Shown here piece after piece: positions 46,738-59,500 of a DNA stretch of 64,000 bases (position 1 is its first letter; each line of letters opens with the position of its first letter). This DNA comes from Oscheius onirici (taxonomy: Eukaryota; Nematoda; Chromadorea; Rhabditida; Rhabditidae). The translations under genes were made by a program, and so were the position numbers. A model generated the notes under the pieces. It was not told the DNA's origin, ran no database searches, and worked only from the letters and a program-made list of their open reading frames with translations. Location: NCBI GenBank assembly GCA_932521025.1, contig OW051472.1, positions 6,262,001-6,326,000 of the forward strand, read 5' to 3'.

Positions 46738-48171
46738 ATGGCTCTCCGTATATTCGGAAAGTCCCACAAGTCTCCTGCCGATGTCATCAAAAACCTAAAA
46801 GAAGCCCTTCAGGTCATCGATAGCAATAAGGTAGGTATTCGTGTGTACCCTTTGAAAACAAAAAAAATAGGGAGACAAGAAGTTGGATAAAGCGGTCGAG
46901 GATGTGAACAAATGGCTCCAGCTAGTCAAGGGCTTCATTTACGGACAGGAAGGTCAGGAGCCAAGTAGTGAGCAGGTCGCCCAGCTGGCTCAAGAAACCT
47001 ACGGAGCCAATGTTCTACCCCTTCTGATCAAGCATCTAGCCCGACTCGATTTTGAGAGCAAAAAAGACGTCGCTCAGATTTTCAACAATCTACTTCGGCG
47101 TCAGATTGGAACACGATCACCGACTGTCGAGTATCTCGGTCTTCGACCAGAGATTCTCATTACTCTACTCAATGGGTCTGTCTTTTTTATTTTGATATGT
47201 GACTAACTGCTGAAACCTTCGTAAGGTTCTCTAATTACTTGCTGAAGGTTAAAAAGCCCCCAAAATATTTGTAAAAACGATTTTTCCGCGAAAAAAACAA
47301 CGCGTTTTTTCTCGAAATTTTGACTATATAATGATAACAAGACCTGTGCTATTCAGGTACGACAACACGGATATCGCCATGACCTGTGGAAACATGCTTC
47401 GTGAGTGCATCCGTCACGACATTTTAGCCAAGGTTTGTTTTTCTACAAAATTACCCACCAATTTTTCAGATTGTCATTCAACACGAAAACTTTTACAAAT
47501 TTTTCGACTACGTGGAATTATCATCTTTCGACATAGCTTCCGATGCCTTTTCCACCTTCAAGGATTTAATCACGAAGCACAAGACTCTCTGTGCCGAATT
47601 CCTTGACGCCAATTACGATAGATTCTTCATCGCGTATCAAAAGCTCCTTATGTCCGAGAATTATGTTGTTAGACGGCAGTCTTTGAAGGTAAACACCGTT
47701 TTTTTCTTCCTTTTTAAGCATAAGTTTAGCTTCTCGGCGAACTTCTCCTAGATAGGCATAATTTCAATGTGATGACAAAGTACATTTCAAATCCGGAAAA
47801 TTTGAAGCTCATGATGGAGCTTCTGAGGGAGAAAAGTCGCAATATCCAGTTTGAGGCCTTCCACGTCTTCAAGGCAAGTCTTTTGTTTCTAGTTTGTCAA
47901 AAAGATTTTTACTTTTTATGTAATCCAGCAGTTCTTCATTCTTATCGCGATTTTCAGGTATTCGTTGCCAATCCCAATAAACCTCGGCCGATTGCTGATA
48001 TTTTGCTGAGAAATAGGGAAAAATTGGTAAGTTCCATCGAAATTTTCTTCGTAAGCTGTTCAAATGCAGGTGGATTTCCTAGCGCAATTCCACAACGATC
48101 GTACCGATGATGAACAGTTCAACGACGAGAAAGCCTATCTGATCAAGCAGATTCAAGAGATGAAGGCGTAA
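46738..48171 (+). CDS. CAB39: MO25 / CAB39 (scaffold of the LKB1-STRAD kinase complex)
   Basis: Seven exons (46738-46830, 46871-47175, 47357-47432, 47470-47688, 47730-47873, 47958-48026, 48070-48171) encode 335 aa, against about 340 in animals. Start [20 protein letters not shown] is typical. Armadillo-like helical repeats follow with the family blocks [68 protein letters not shown], and the C-terminal [22 protein letters not shown]25 clamps STRAD and activates LKB1 and STE20-type kinases. The fifth intron uses a GC donor (AAG|GCAAGT), confirmed because only this joint restores [14 protein letters not shown]. Confidence 0.96.
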
Positions 48172-49595
48172 ATTTCTCCCTCTTTTTTCTAAAAACCATC
48201 GTTTTATCTCCTCCACACACCTCTCTTTGCAGCTCAGTCTGCATCCACACATTTTTATACTTCGCTTTGAGCGTCACTATATCCTGTTTGTTCCGGTTAA
48301 TTCCTCCTACCTGAAAAAAAAGACAAGAAAAACAGTCATGGCAAACGGTCTCTCGCCTCTTTTCCCACATCTTGAAGAATTCTAAGAATTGCCTGTAAAA
48401 TGTATCTCTGCCCCTTCTTCTTCCCTCTCGAAAAAAAAGCCTAGTGTGATGCCCAACTCAATGCGTGTAGTAGCCACCCCATCTCGTAGGTTCGTTCTCT
48501 CTTCTTGTTTTGATTTGTTAATACGGTTCTCAGATGGCTCTGAAATAAAAGGAAATGCCTTATTTTCTTATTATTCCCCCACTTCCGTTGCATTTTCCAG
48601 TATGTACTTTTCGTAGCTTCAAATAGGCTTTTTTTTCTTCCGAATCTTTTGTTTTTTTTAGTTTCATGGCAGAAACCACTCGGTGACAGAGTTTCGCTGG
48701 TCAAGTGACTTTCTCTCGTGGCCTCTCTGTTTGTTTCATGTTCTTATCGATCAGATCGTGCGGCTCCGCATTGTTTCACTTATCGTTGGAAAATGCGTAG
48801 AATATGACCGATGATCCCTTTCCGCCTCTTCGATCTCATTCAAGTCCTGGCCCCTCGGCTGTAATATCGCCACTGGCCGTCTGCAAGTTTTTTGTCCTCC
48901 CTGCGCCTGAAGCCGTTTGTATTTTTAGCTCTGATCCCGACTTTCCCCTGACCCGTTCCCTCACGATTTTGCTACTTTTGATTGCTCATTTATCAGTAAG
49001 CTTATCGGAATTCACGCTGCTGGGTCACTACTGCCCTAATGCCGTCCACTCCGGGGCAAAAAAAGCTCGCATATTGAACGTCTGACCTCGGAGAGAGAAC
49101 TCTCTAGCTGCCCCAGATGTTTATGCAATTGGCTCTCTTTTCCACGTTTCTCTGTAAAATCTCTGATGTTCGGGATAAAATAGAAACACTCGTCTAATAC
49201 AAATTTTCGCAACTTATTTTGAATTCCCGCGGCTTCGTGACACACAAATGGCGGGAATTTTTAAACGCAAAAATCCAACTTTCTGCTCATTTTCCCCTTT
49301 TTTCCCCTTTCTTTTTCTTCTCCAAATGGATTCGTTAAAAATGGCCAAAAAGACTTTCGCCTTCTCTAATTGATCCATATCTGTTTCTTTATGATCCATT
49401 TGGGTTTTCAAGCCTGTCCCTCTACGAAATTTCGTAATAGTTACACCGCACTTTTCTGAGAGAAAACAACGGGCCCTCTTTGTCGAAATGAAGGACAACT
49501 GTCTCTTTGACTCGCTAGCTTGTGGGTGGACTGAACTCGTGGTCTCTTTTTGCACCTTTCTTGTAAAACTGTTTCCAAGAAACATAAATTTGCAG
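48172..49595. other. Region between MO25 and glycogenin
   Basis: It contains the MO25 3' UTR and the glycogenin promoter/leader. Pyrimidine-rich, with open frames that look accidental. No separate gene is supported. Confidence 0.4.
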
Positions 49596-51035
49596 ATGAC
49601 GGAGGCCTGGATCACGCTGGCTACAAATGACGGGTATGCTCAAGGAGCCCTAGTTCTGGCCCATTCACTGCGTTCCGTAGCCACGACGAAGAAACTTCAT
49701 TGTATGACTACGCACCAGATCTCACCCGCTGTCAGACATCAGCTGGAGGCCGTCTTTGACAGCGTCTCAAATGTCGACGTTTTAAACAGCAACGACCAGG
49801 TATTTCATGTTTCACACATATTTTTTAAAGGAACGTTTCAGGAAAACCTTGCTCTTATTGGCCGTCCTGATCTAGGAATCACTTTCACGAAGCTTCAATG
49901 TTGGCGTCTGACACAGTACACGAAGGCCGTCTTCCTCGATGCCGATACGCTGGTTCGTTCATTTTCTTTTTTTAGCAATTCTGTTTTTCCAAGGTCCTTC
50001 AAAATTCTGATGAGCTCTTCACTCGTCCCGATTTTTCCGCAGCTGCAGACATTGGCTGGCCCGACTGCTTCAACAGTGGTGTCTTCGTCTTCGTGCCCAG
50101 CATCGAGACCTATCGTGCTCTTCTGTCCTTCGCCCTTCAGCGAAGATCCTACGATGGAGGAGACCAGGGTCTCTTGAACGACTTCTTTTCAAACTGGCGT
50201 GATCTGCCCTCAGCTCATCGACTTCCCTTCATCTACAACATGACCTCTGGATCATTCTATTCTTATCCCGCTGCTTACAAGAGGTTCGCTTATTACTATC
50301 ATGTTTCTTACGGTTTCCGCTTCTACAGATTCGGAGCCTCGACCAAAATCGTCCATTTCATCGGAGCCCAGAAGCCGTGGAGTCGCACAACTGCCGGCCA
50401 TCAGGACACTCACATTCAGCACTGGAATCGCCTCTACAGCTCAAAAGTCTCGGAGCACGTAAGTTTTACTCGTTTTCTTTAGTTTTTTTTTTGCATCCGT
50501 GCGACTGTTTTTATTTGCATGATTAAACCCCAGGCCTCAACGAGTTCTCCTGCTCCCAAAGCTCCTTGCCAAAATCCTTCTGCCCCAATTCATATCGTCG
50601 TTCCATCTTCTTCTTCTGGGAGCGAAGTGATTGTGGTTGTCCAGAGTTCTGAACTTGAAATTGGTCAAATGGAGGAGAGAGAAGAGACTGAAGTGGAGTC
50701 GGTTGAGGAGCCGGAGGAGGGAGAAAATGCATGTTTCTAAAATAACACCATATTTCTAGACTTACTAATACCATTTTGATGTGTCCTCTTACAGATTGCC
50801 GAGTTCACTCACACTGCCGACAGCACGGAAGGCCAGGATGATGTTCCTGTACGTTTTCAACCATCTGTGTTGCTGTTTTATCGCAAATATTCTAACTTTT
50901 GATTTATCCCTTTGTTTGCAGATTCCTTCGTCCGAGGACCGTCTCCGTGCATGGGAATCGGGCAACCCAGACTATCTCGGACATGATGCCTTTGCCAACA
51001 TTCAGGCCGCCTTGGAGCGTGCTCTCAATGACTAG
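49596..51035 (+). CDS. GYG1: Glycogenin (glycogen-priming glucosyltransferase)
   Basis: Six exons (49596-49799, 49842-49952, 49994-50283, 50329-50458, 50795-50848, 50922-51035) encode 300 aa. The GT8 domain is intact: WITLATNDGYAQGALVLAHS, the metal-binding DxD (LDADTL, about 101-103), FNSGVFVFVPS and GGDQGLLNDFF. The self-glucosylated tyrosine appears at about residue 194 in FYSYPAAY, and VHFIGAQKPW follows. The C-terminus has the glycogen-synthase-binding motif (RAWESGNPDYLGHDAFANI). It starts glycogen synthesis in the cytosol by glucosylating itself. The linker between catalytic and C-terminal parts is very short. The ATG directly follows TTTGCAG, a likely trans-splice acceptor. AATAAA at 51218-51223. 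A skipped alternative last exon lies in intron 4. Confidence 0.95.
50534..50740 (+). other. Possible alternative terminal exon of glycogenin
   Basis: After CCCCAG at 50528-50533 a frame of 68 codons continues in phase with exon 4 and ends in TAA at 50738-50740. It would replace the glycogen-synthase-binding tail with a Ser/Pro-rich then very acidic tail (EEREETEVESVEEPEEGE). The acidic, low-complexity composition resembles glycogenin linkers. Confidence 0.45.
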
Positions 51036-51057
51036 ACGATCCGTCTTTCCCCCTCAA

Positions 51058-51179
51058 TTTAATAATGTTGCCATATTGCTCAACCCCATTATTTTACCTG
51101 AAAACTCTCTCCACGTTTGAGATCCCCCCATTTTTCATTCTTTTTGATACCTTTAATAATTTTGCTATATTGCTCAACC
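51058..51179 (+). repeat. Two copies of a 28-bp motif in the glycogenin 3' UTR
   Basis: TTTAATAATGTTGCCATATT... at 51058-51085 and a copy differing at few bases at 51152-51179, both ending GCTCAACC. It may be a UTR regulatory element or a simple duplication. Confidence 0.6.
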
Positions 51180-51217
51180 GATGATTATACTCCGTTTTTT
51201 TTCCAGAGAAATTTTAT

Positions 51218-51223
51218 AATAAA
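51218..51223 (+). terminator. Polyadenylation signal of glycogenin
   Basis: AATAAA lies about 180 bp after the stop codon, past the duplicated UTR motif. Confidence 0.55.
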
Positions 51224-53554
51224 CTTTTTAGATTCAAAACAATTAGTGAAACAGCGGCACTCTTCTTCCTGTTAGGTCAGCCGAAGACTCTGGCCTCTCT
51301 TCGTCCATCGCGCTCTATCTCTCACTACGACGCCCAGCATTCAGTACGCTCTCTTTCCCCGTTCAAATGAGCGCAATGGCGCGAACATCAATTTTCGGTT
51401 TATCTGCTTTTTCTTCAGTTCCTCATACTATCCGTTTTCGTCTTTTTTTCTTTATCAACTGTCGAGGTTCATTTTCCATGATGGGCCTATAAAGATATTC
51501 TGCTGTTAAGGAATGTCTCGAAAGGCCGAAGGAAGAAGGCTAAACAGTTTTTACGCTAACTCTTTTGACAAAATTTCAGAATGTGAACTCCTAAACCGAT
51601 AAGCCACGAACTATGATAAGAAATCTCAATTTTTTAGGCATATTTATTCTAGCATTGTGAGGTTCAGCAAAGTTGTATCATTTGGCCAACTTCACAGACC
51701 TCATCTTCCTATTCCCCTTCTCATTTGGCTCTGGACATCAGAAAAACTGAAACGTAGCGAGAATGTTATAAATATGTCTTTGAGCTGACCTCCCCCGGTC
51801 CTTTTCCCACTACTATTTACACGTTTGTTATCTCTGACCGGCGGGTACTTTTTACGGTCTTATCTTGACAATACTCTGGAAGAGAGGCGATAATTACTGA
51901 CCCAGAGGCGATCGTAAAGTGAGCCCTTACTTTTTGCCTTTCTTACTCACAAAGAGACGAATCTGTTTTATGTCTTTGTGTGTCTGTCGGATAGCCTTTG
52001 AGGACGAACGGCCTTTACCAGAACTTTTATTGCGTCATACGCGTCTCGCTATGCCATTCGGTAGCGGGAAAGGATGACATGTGATGATGAATTGGGACAG
52101 AAAGTGAGAACTTGGCTTTAGAGAACAGTTTGAACAAAAAAATAAACGTCTCTTCCTCGAAATGACCATCAAAGAGTCTAAAGCTCCATTACCTACGCAG
52201 CTTTCGTCCTTCCCAGAGATCGGATAAGTGTTAGCAGTTTTTGAATGTAATCCCTGACCACTCCGAATATGTTCATAGAAAAGTATAACATGTCTTTTGG
52301 TGCATTCTCCGAAGTGTGTGCCATCCGAAATTAATAGACTTCTATATTAAATCTGTAGAAACGACAGACTAGTTCAATTATTGCAAAAGTTAGAAAGGTA
52401 AATTAGGAGTTCCAAAGGAATCTCGTCCATTGACTCACCTACTCGTACCTCTCTTTGCTTGCTTCTCCGATTCCAAACATCCCATCATCCCACTCATTTA
52501 TCTGTTTGAGTATCCGTAAGAGAATCTCGAGTCTCTCCTTTCTCTTCCTCAGCAATGAGAGCCGTTCAATCGATAGTCCTAATGAGCCTCGCCCCCAACA
52601 AGGAGACTCACTGGGTCAGACGCAATGCACACGCTATGACCGACCGACACCTGCCATTGTGCCGCTCTGCTTTTATACAGCTTTACCCTCTCTTAATTAT
52701 TTCAAAATTGACTTGACCTTTAATTGTTTGAACCCGATACTCTGGGGTAGCTGACAATCAGACGTCGATTGGATACGGGGTGGAAGTAGATAGATAAAAT
52801 ACAAAAGAAACAGAAATCTAAAAAATCTTTCGCTTTTGAAATGGTTCAAAAACATGTCCTCTGGGCAGACTGGCAGATCGCTTTTTCGGACACCTGCGGT
52901 TCTGCTTTATTGTCCACAGTTTCTTTGCGCATCTCTCCTCTCAATGAAAGTGAGTTTTATAAGTACACATTCCGAACAACAAAGGGTACCGAAAGCCAAT
53001 CCCTTGATTAGGGTCCTCAGTTTCCTGACTCGATTGGCAGTCGCGATATCCAGGCTGGTCATTAGACGACTGGAGTCACTGAGCCAATGAGTCAAAGACA
53101 GTGGTCCATAAGCTCATTTGTCGTCTCTAACCCAATCCTTACCCCCTAAGCTCTGATCTTATTGACATTAAGGGTTAGATCTCAGAGGATGATCTCGAGT
53201 TACAGACTTTGTTCCTAGAGGTTTCCAATACTTTTCCTGCTTTCCCAACTTTTGATATGTGCTCGGTTTCCATAATTTCTGGACTCACAGGACCACGTAG
53301 GAATCAAGAGTATCTTCCTAACGTTTCACTTGGATTCAAATTTGTTTATGTGCCAATTCCAATGTTTACAAGCCCTCTATTGTGATACGCTACCACATTA
53401 CGTTTCGCTAATGCTACTGTCCGGCAAAATTATCCGTTTACAGGGAGGCTTTTCTCAACTTTTGGATAATTCTATTCAGTTAAAATCAGTCCTTCTTTTC
53501 TAAGAATCACTCTTTCAGAGAAGAGTATCAGAGAGTCCTCCCAAATCTCCGACA
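51224..53554. other. Intergenic region before the C2-domain gene
   Basis: About 2.3 kb with no exon-like frames. The promoter and leader of the C2-domain gene should lie toward the right end, where TTTCAG occurs near 53513. Confidence 0.4.
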
Positions 53555-56500
53555 ATGTCGCGCCTAAAGCACGCGTCCAACTCAAAGCATCTCCGCTACG
53601 ACGAGGCTGTTGCATATGACTCTGAATCAGGTATCTGACCTTCCGCTTCCAATCAAAAGACTATTCAGACTGCTCCGATGAGTTCGATAGCGACAGCGAG
53701 CCGTCCATCCGGCCGTCTTTCAAAGGCGTCTCCCGACCACCCAGGTTTGTGCTCTCCATCTTTTATGACGAGGTCCGGATCGCGTTAAAAGTGTAACTAC
53801 GTCTTATGACCCGACTTTATGATCTCTCTCTCTTGTCCCCTCACGTCTCTTCTTTTTAGGTTCCGCGCACCGATTGCAGCTCCAAGAAACTCACGCTTTC
53901 ATGAACCCATGGACTTTATGTCCTCCACTACCAATTCTTCCGTTTTGAGCTCTCTGGATACGACCGAAGGAACTACTGAAGTGAGTTTTTGAACAGGAAA
54001 CTTTGGATAGTCTTGTGTGACAATGCAAACAATTCAACGGTCCGTTGATCCCAGGTGTTTTTCGTTCCACACTGTTAACACCATAATGTTGTCCATTTCT
54101 AGACCGATCCCAGCGATCTCTACACGCCGATTGAGCGAAAAAGAGCCCCGATCATGATGGAAGAGGAGATTTCTCCAGTTTTGAGCGAGACTTGTGACCC
54201 ACTGCCTCCTCGACTTCGTCTTCATCGCGAATGGAATCCTCAACACACTTCCACTGCCAGCAATATGAAGCCACTTTTTAAACATCCCAAGACGAATCCT
54301 CATTTGACCAGTTCTACTCCCGTTAGGTCGAGAGTACCTGTTCTCACAACCTACAACCAAGTGATGGCGATGCCTCCATCTAGCCGTCCTTCCAGCTATT
54401 ACGAGATTGAGAACGATCCCAATTTGGTTTGGGACAATCGTCGACCAGCCAGCAGTAGTAGATTGCCAGAGGGATACATTAGCGGGTACTTCAAACCGGA
54501 ACATTTCAATCTTCCCACAGTCTTGGCTAGAAGCAGAGGAATATCTGGTAAGTTGTTTGTCAGAAAAGTTAAGTAGAACAAGTTATAAAAACTAACTTGT
54601 TAGGAACTGTAATTCGGTATTTTTGGATTTGGGTCAGCAGGAGCATGTTGCTCCCGCTGTAGTAGAGAGCTGTGGTAGTGACTAGGAAGTGACACATAAA
54701 AAGGGAAATACCGTTAGGACAGAATGAAAAGAGTAGATTGATCCTACTGAAATGATTGAGCGGCCTAAGGTGTAGGAAAAAGAAGGAAGAGGTCTTTATG
54801 AGACAGACCAGCAGTAGTAGGATGAGACAGATAGATTGATTGAAGAAAACGAATGAAGACAGGGACCTGAAAAGTTTCAAACGAGAGACACAGAATAAAA
54901 AAAGATGAATCAAACGAAGATGTTCGAGAATGTCATTTTGTCAAGTCTCTATTCAGGAATCCTCTTCTTGACCATGACAATAGGTGGTTCCATCCTCTCT
55001 GTGAATGTCCGTCACGCCTGCTATTTCTCGGAACCACCGCAATTCCCCTACTCTTCCTATATAAAGGTACAGTCCCAAGTACTCTCCCAAATTGGCTTCA
55101 TTTTCAGCTCGAGATGAAGAACAGCCTTCGGAAAAGACAGACATCGCACTCGTCTCGGTCATCTCGCCATCACCATAACGAAGCCAATTCTTCAGCCCGC
55201 ACCTCCATCGTCCGCAGTACAAACAAGCCAGACTTTCGCGCCACTTTCACCTTGTAAGTGTCTTATCGGACGCTTAGATCAACCGATTCAAATTTCAGTC
55301 AACTCGACCTCGACAGAGAACGCAACCATCAGAAGCTCTTTATCCGTGTCTACGCTGTCGAGTAAGTTGGGGAATCTCGAAGACTTATCTGAGAATCAAA
55401 GGGCTATTTAGGGCTCTTTGATAAGAGTCAGGTGGACAGCTAGCAGGCCACTGACGTATCTTTCTCCATCAGACTCATTCTATTCTCTTGAAATATCTCT
55501 CAATAAACGATTTCAGGTCCAGTAACGCGAAGAAGATGCTCGGCTGCATGACTTTTCCCATCTCCAGAATGCTTGAGAAGGCATCAAAAACACAACGATC
55601 AGCTTATTACAAAGATCAGTCGACCGTCGAAGAATTTGTGGTCAACGACGACGGGTTCTTTTTGATGGACGCTAAGCGCGGCGAGGCGACCAACTTTCCG
55701 CAGCACAAAGTCCGCAAGACTGAATTCTACGACGATCTGGCTCTGAGCGGGAGCTGCGGAATGACGACGTCTTCATACAGTTCCAGCAACTTGACCAACT
55801 CGAGACAGGTTTGTTTTGTCCTGATAAGGCTAGGGCAATGACACTAGGAAGCTATTTTGGAACGAACGGAAGAGTGTTTTGAATGTACAGATAGGGGTGC
55901 GAGACAGACATCGGTCAGCGGGATCAAGAGGACAGGATGAGTTCAGTGTCCGAGTTCAGGAAAAAAATATCTTAGGTTTACTTAGGGAATCCCTAATTTT
56001 TGACGGCCTAAAGTTCTTCATGCCTTCTCTTTCGATTCAACTCCACGACCCTCCAGAAAACTGTCATCCTACCGAAATATATTTCATTGTTGTCCTCTGT
56101 CTGCAAAAGTCTGAACCGCGGTCTTCCCGTCTGTCATCTCACTCTCTCTTAGCCCGGAAGTGTGTGACAGCAGTCCGCCCCTCCCGTTATCGACTGTTAT
56201 TACTTTGATCGATCTATATCTAAAAGCTGAAAGTTTTCCTCGCTCCTTTTTGGAGGGAGATGGCTCGACGACGAAGACGGGGAGAACGCATTGTGAGTCT
56301 GTCTGTCCTTTGGCTGGCCGGGTGGCGCAATTTCCGCCTTCTGTACTATCCAATTCTCTCATAGCATTTGCATCGGGGAACGCACTTCTATCCATTACGT
56401 GGAAGCCTTTCGAGAGAGTGTGCACAGACACGCTTCGAACATCCGAGCATCGTGAGAAAGCACGTCTTTTTTTCTTTATCGGTCCAGTTATTCCGGCGAG

Positions 56501-59500
56501 CTTATTGGCTTGATTAGAGGCAGACCTGACCGAACTCCGTCCCTTTTTACTAGTCAAATTCGCTCTCTAATCCGCTTGTCTCTCTCTACTGTTTGTTCCT
56601 TTCTGTCCCGCTTATTGTTGCGTAATTACCAACAGACCGGAGGATAGGCTCTCTGACAGTTGTCTTGCTCATTTCCCTTCTCCTGCTCTTTATTTCGTTG
56701 TAGGATCGGGTTTCTCCCGACGTGTTCCAAAACTCACTGACTGATGGTTGATCAGTTAACTCTGTGTGCCCGACGAAAAACTATTCGATTAAAGTTTATT
56801 TCAGATGCCAATGGAGGAGTTTGTGGCGGCGTCGCGGCAATTCGGCTCTTCGATGATCCCCGGCTACAGCACAGTCAGCTTTTTTTCGGATCGCTTACTG
56901 ATACTTTCCTTCAGAACATTGACGTGCCGCTGGATAACTCGTCTGCTTCGAGCAGTAGCAGCTATCCTCATTACAATGGAAGACACCGATTTACACTGCC
57001 AAATATCGTCACTACAAGTAGGTTTCCATACTTTCTTTTGGGGTTTATGTAATCGATAAGCATATTTCATCCAACACCACGACAGTTACAAACCCTCGAT
57101 CTCTTGACTCTTTGCATAGTCTGCTTCTATTTCTACTTATTCGCGCTATGAATTCACACATAGTCACACGAAGTTACTCTTCGCTAATCGACAGTCAGGC
57201 AACTTTCCGAGATTGCCCTTTGTTAAACCCATTTGTTCCAACTCCTGTCCAGTAGCATGTATGTCTATCTGTAGTTTTTATGTCTATCTGTAGTTCTAAT
57301 TGGCAATTATTAGGAGAGATCCAAGATGCCTTTTTTGAAAAGTTTTGACGAAGGTAATTAGTTAATTTAAAAAAACAGTTAAGAGAACATTGTTCAGTCT
57401 AGGTAGATCTTCTGTGGTAACGTTTAGGCGGGTAAGAGGTTGCTGGGGCGAAAAAAACAAGATATAGCGGGACACATTGTCAGGCTTCGCAAAATAAAAG
57501 AAATGTCTACCTCTAGTCGTGATAAGCATGTTGCTAACCTTGTTCCCTCTAAACTTGTCTATTTTTGCACAATAAGAGCTATGTAACAGTTTTACCGGAA
57601 TGGATTCACCTGATCATCCTTCGTGACACCTTTATTGTTCTTCTGCGAGACTAAGAATCTACTGAAGTCTGAGTCTTCGACTCCGGTCGAGTTCTCTCGT
57701 CTAATTTCTTTTGTTTGACCTATGACGGTTCTCGCTTGACTACCATATTTGGCACTACTTCAATGACTATTTTGAGCTCCCAGTCTTCCAATTCTGCCTA
57801 GACCTATAATTTCAAACAGCTAGCATTATGTCTCCCGGCAACGAACCTTCAATTTCGGTTAGTGTCAAGCCTGTTCCCTCCACCCTCAATCGAACGTCTC
57901 TTCTTCGTGTTTTATGTTGATTGCTTGATGGAGCCAGATAGATGGCCTGAAGGGTGAAAAGTAATTACACGGGTGCTTTCTCTATGAGAGACAGAGTTCT
58001 AAGCAATAGAGAGAGTCCAATCTCCGGTACCGTAGATTGCACCCGTCTTCTTCTTCTTTTCTGGTCGCGATCATGTGTCTCTTATCAGACAGAGAACAGG
58101 GGATTAGCCGGTGTGAGAGTTAGGGCATGGTTCTGATTTGTTCGTAAACAGTTCCCGCCTGTTGAGAAAGGTGTCGTTCTATCCATGTACCATATTTTCT
58201 TACCGAACAAAATCTTGATTTAACCTGGTGCATTTTGCCTTCGGAATAGTAATTGAGACAACTTGTTGTGCAAACAAAAGACTATCTGGATTCTGAGTCC
58301 AAAGAAGATAATTTTGTCCTTCAACTCATTCCCTCTCATTTGAATTATTTGTTGAATCAATGGTTCGTTTTGAACGATCGTATGACTGCATAGATCTATC
58401 TATCTGCTGACTTTTGACCTATTGCTCTGTTCTCTAATGACCAGCTGTACTCTCGACCGACTCTTTCTTTTTCCTCCAATGCGATTGACTGATCACGCAT
58501 CTATTAATACTCCTTGATTCTTATGACTCTTATGTTAGTTAGTCGAATGATAGTTATACTGATAACAGTGGCTTCCTGTAGTATCAGGTGTGTGCATAAT
58601 TTTTAGGAAAAATGTTGTATTTTTGGAATAACTTTTTGTAGGATGCACGAAAATAGCTTTTTCAAAAAAAGAAAAAATTGGTGTGAGCAAGCTCTATCCG
58701 ATGGTGTATATATCGGTTAGGTTAAGAATTAGAATATTTGAGTTTTAGCTGAAGCAAATTTTTTTTCTTTGAAGTAGAGCTGTTTAGCGCACATCCCGGC
58801 CAATTTTCACAGAACGTCCAATTACAAATTTGAATGTTTCCCAGAAATTTTTTCACGCTGAGATATAGAGGGTCCATCATGGTAAATTTTCCAAAAGTGG
58901 TTTTCAAAAAGTGGTCCAATCGATCGAAAACAATATGATAAGTCTCAGAAGAGCCTAAAACAGACTCAGAACGCATAAAAACCACTTTTGGAAAATTTTA
59001 TTTTTGACCCATGATACCGCCATCATGAGTTAAACCACCTGAACTTCAGAGGCGAGTTTCTCGAAAACTTTCCATTGGGCCCTCTTTGTTCCATACACGA
59101 TTTTGTAGCCCACTCTTTCAAGGTGCATCGGCCGATTTGTCCAATTCGAACCCGTTAGAGCTGTGCAACTGCCTGAAGTTGGTCACTTTCGCAATTCGCT
59201 CTACTTCAAAGAAAAATAAATTTGTTTCAGCTAAAACTCAAATATTCTAATTCTAAACCTAACCGATATATACACCATCGGATAGAGCTTGCTCACACCA
59301 ATTTTTTCTTTTTTTGAAAAAGCTATTTTCGTGCATCCTACAAAAAGTTATTCCAAAAATACAACATTTTTCCTAAAAATTATGCACACACCTGATAGTA
59401 TCTACGCTCTGTGTTCAGGTACAACTTGATACATAGCCTGCTCATTCCTAAGCCCTTTCGGTTCTCATCACATCAAGAAACTTCTATCGTCGACGTGACT

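Noticed and set aside
49488..50177. 229-codon + strand frame across the glycogenin start
   Set aside because: It reads through two introns and leaves the glycogenin frame after the DxD exon; the spliced model restores the whole family pattern.
54905..55117. Separate membrane protein starting MNQTKMF
   Set aside because: The frame is better explained as exon 5 of the C2-domain gene starting after TATTCAG at 54956, which restores phase with exon 4 and begins the C2 domain.
58722..58985. 87-codon - strand frame inside the mariner-like element
   Set aside because: It shows no DDE/D transposase motif or helix-turn-helix pattern and overlaps the inverted arm.
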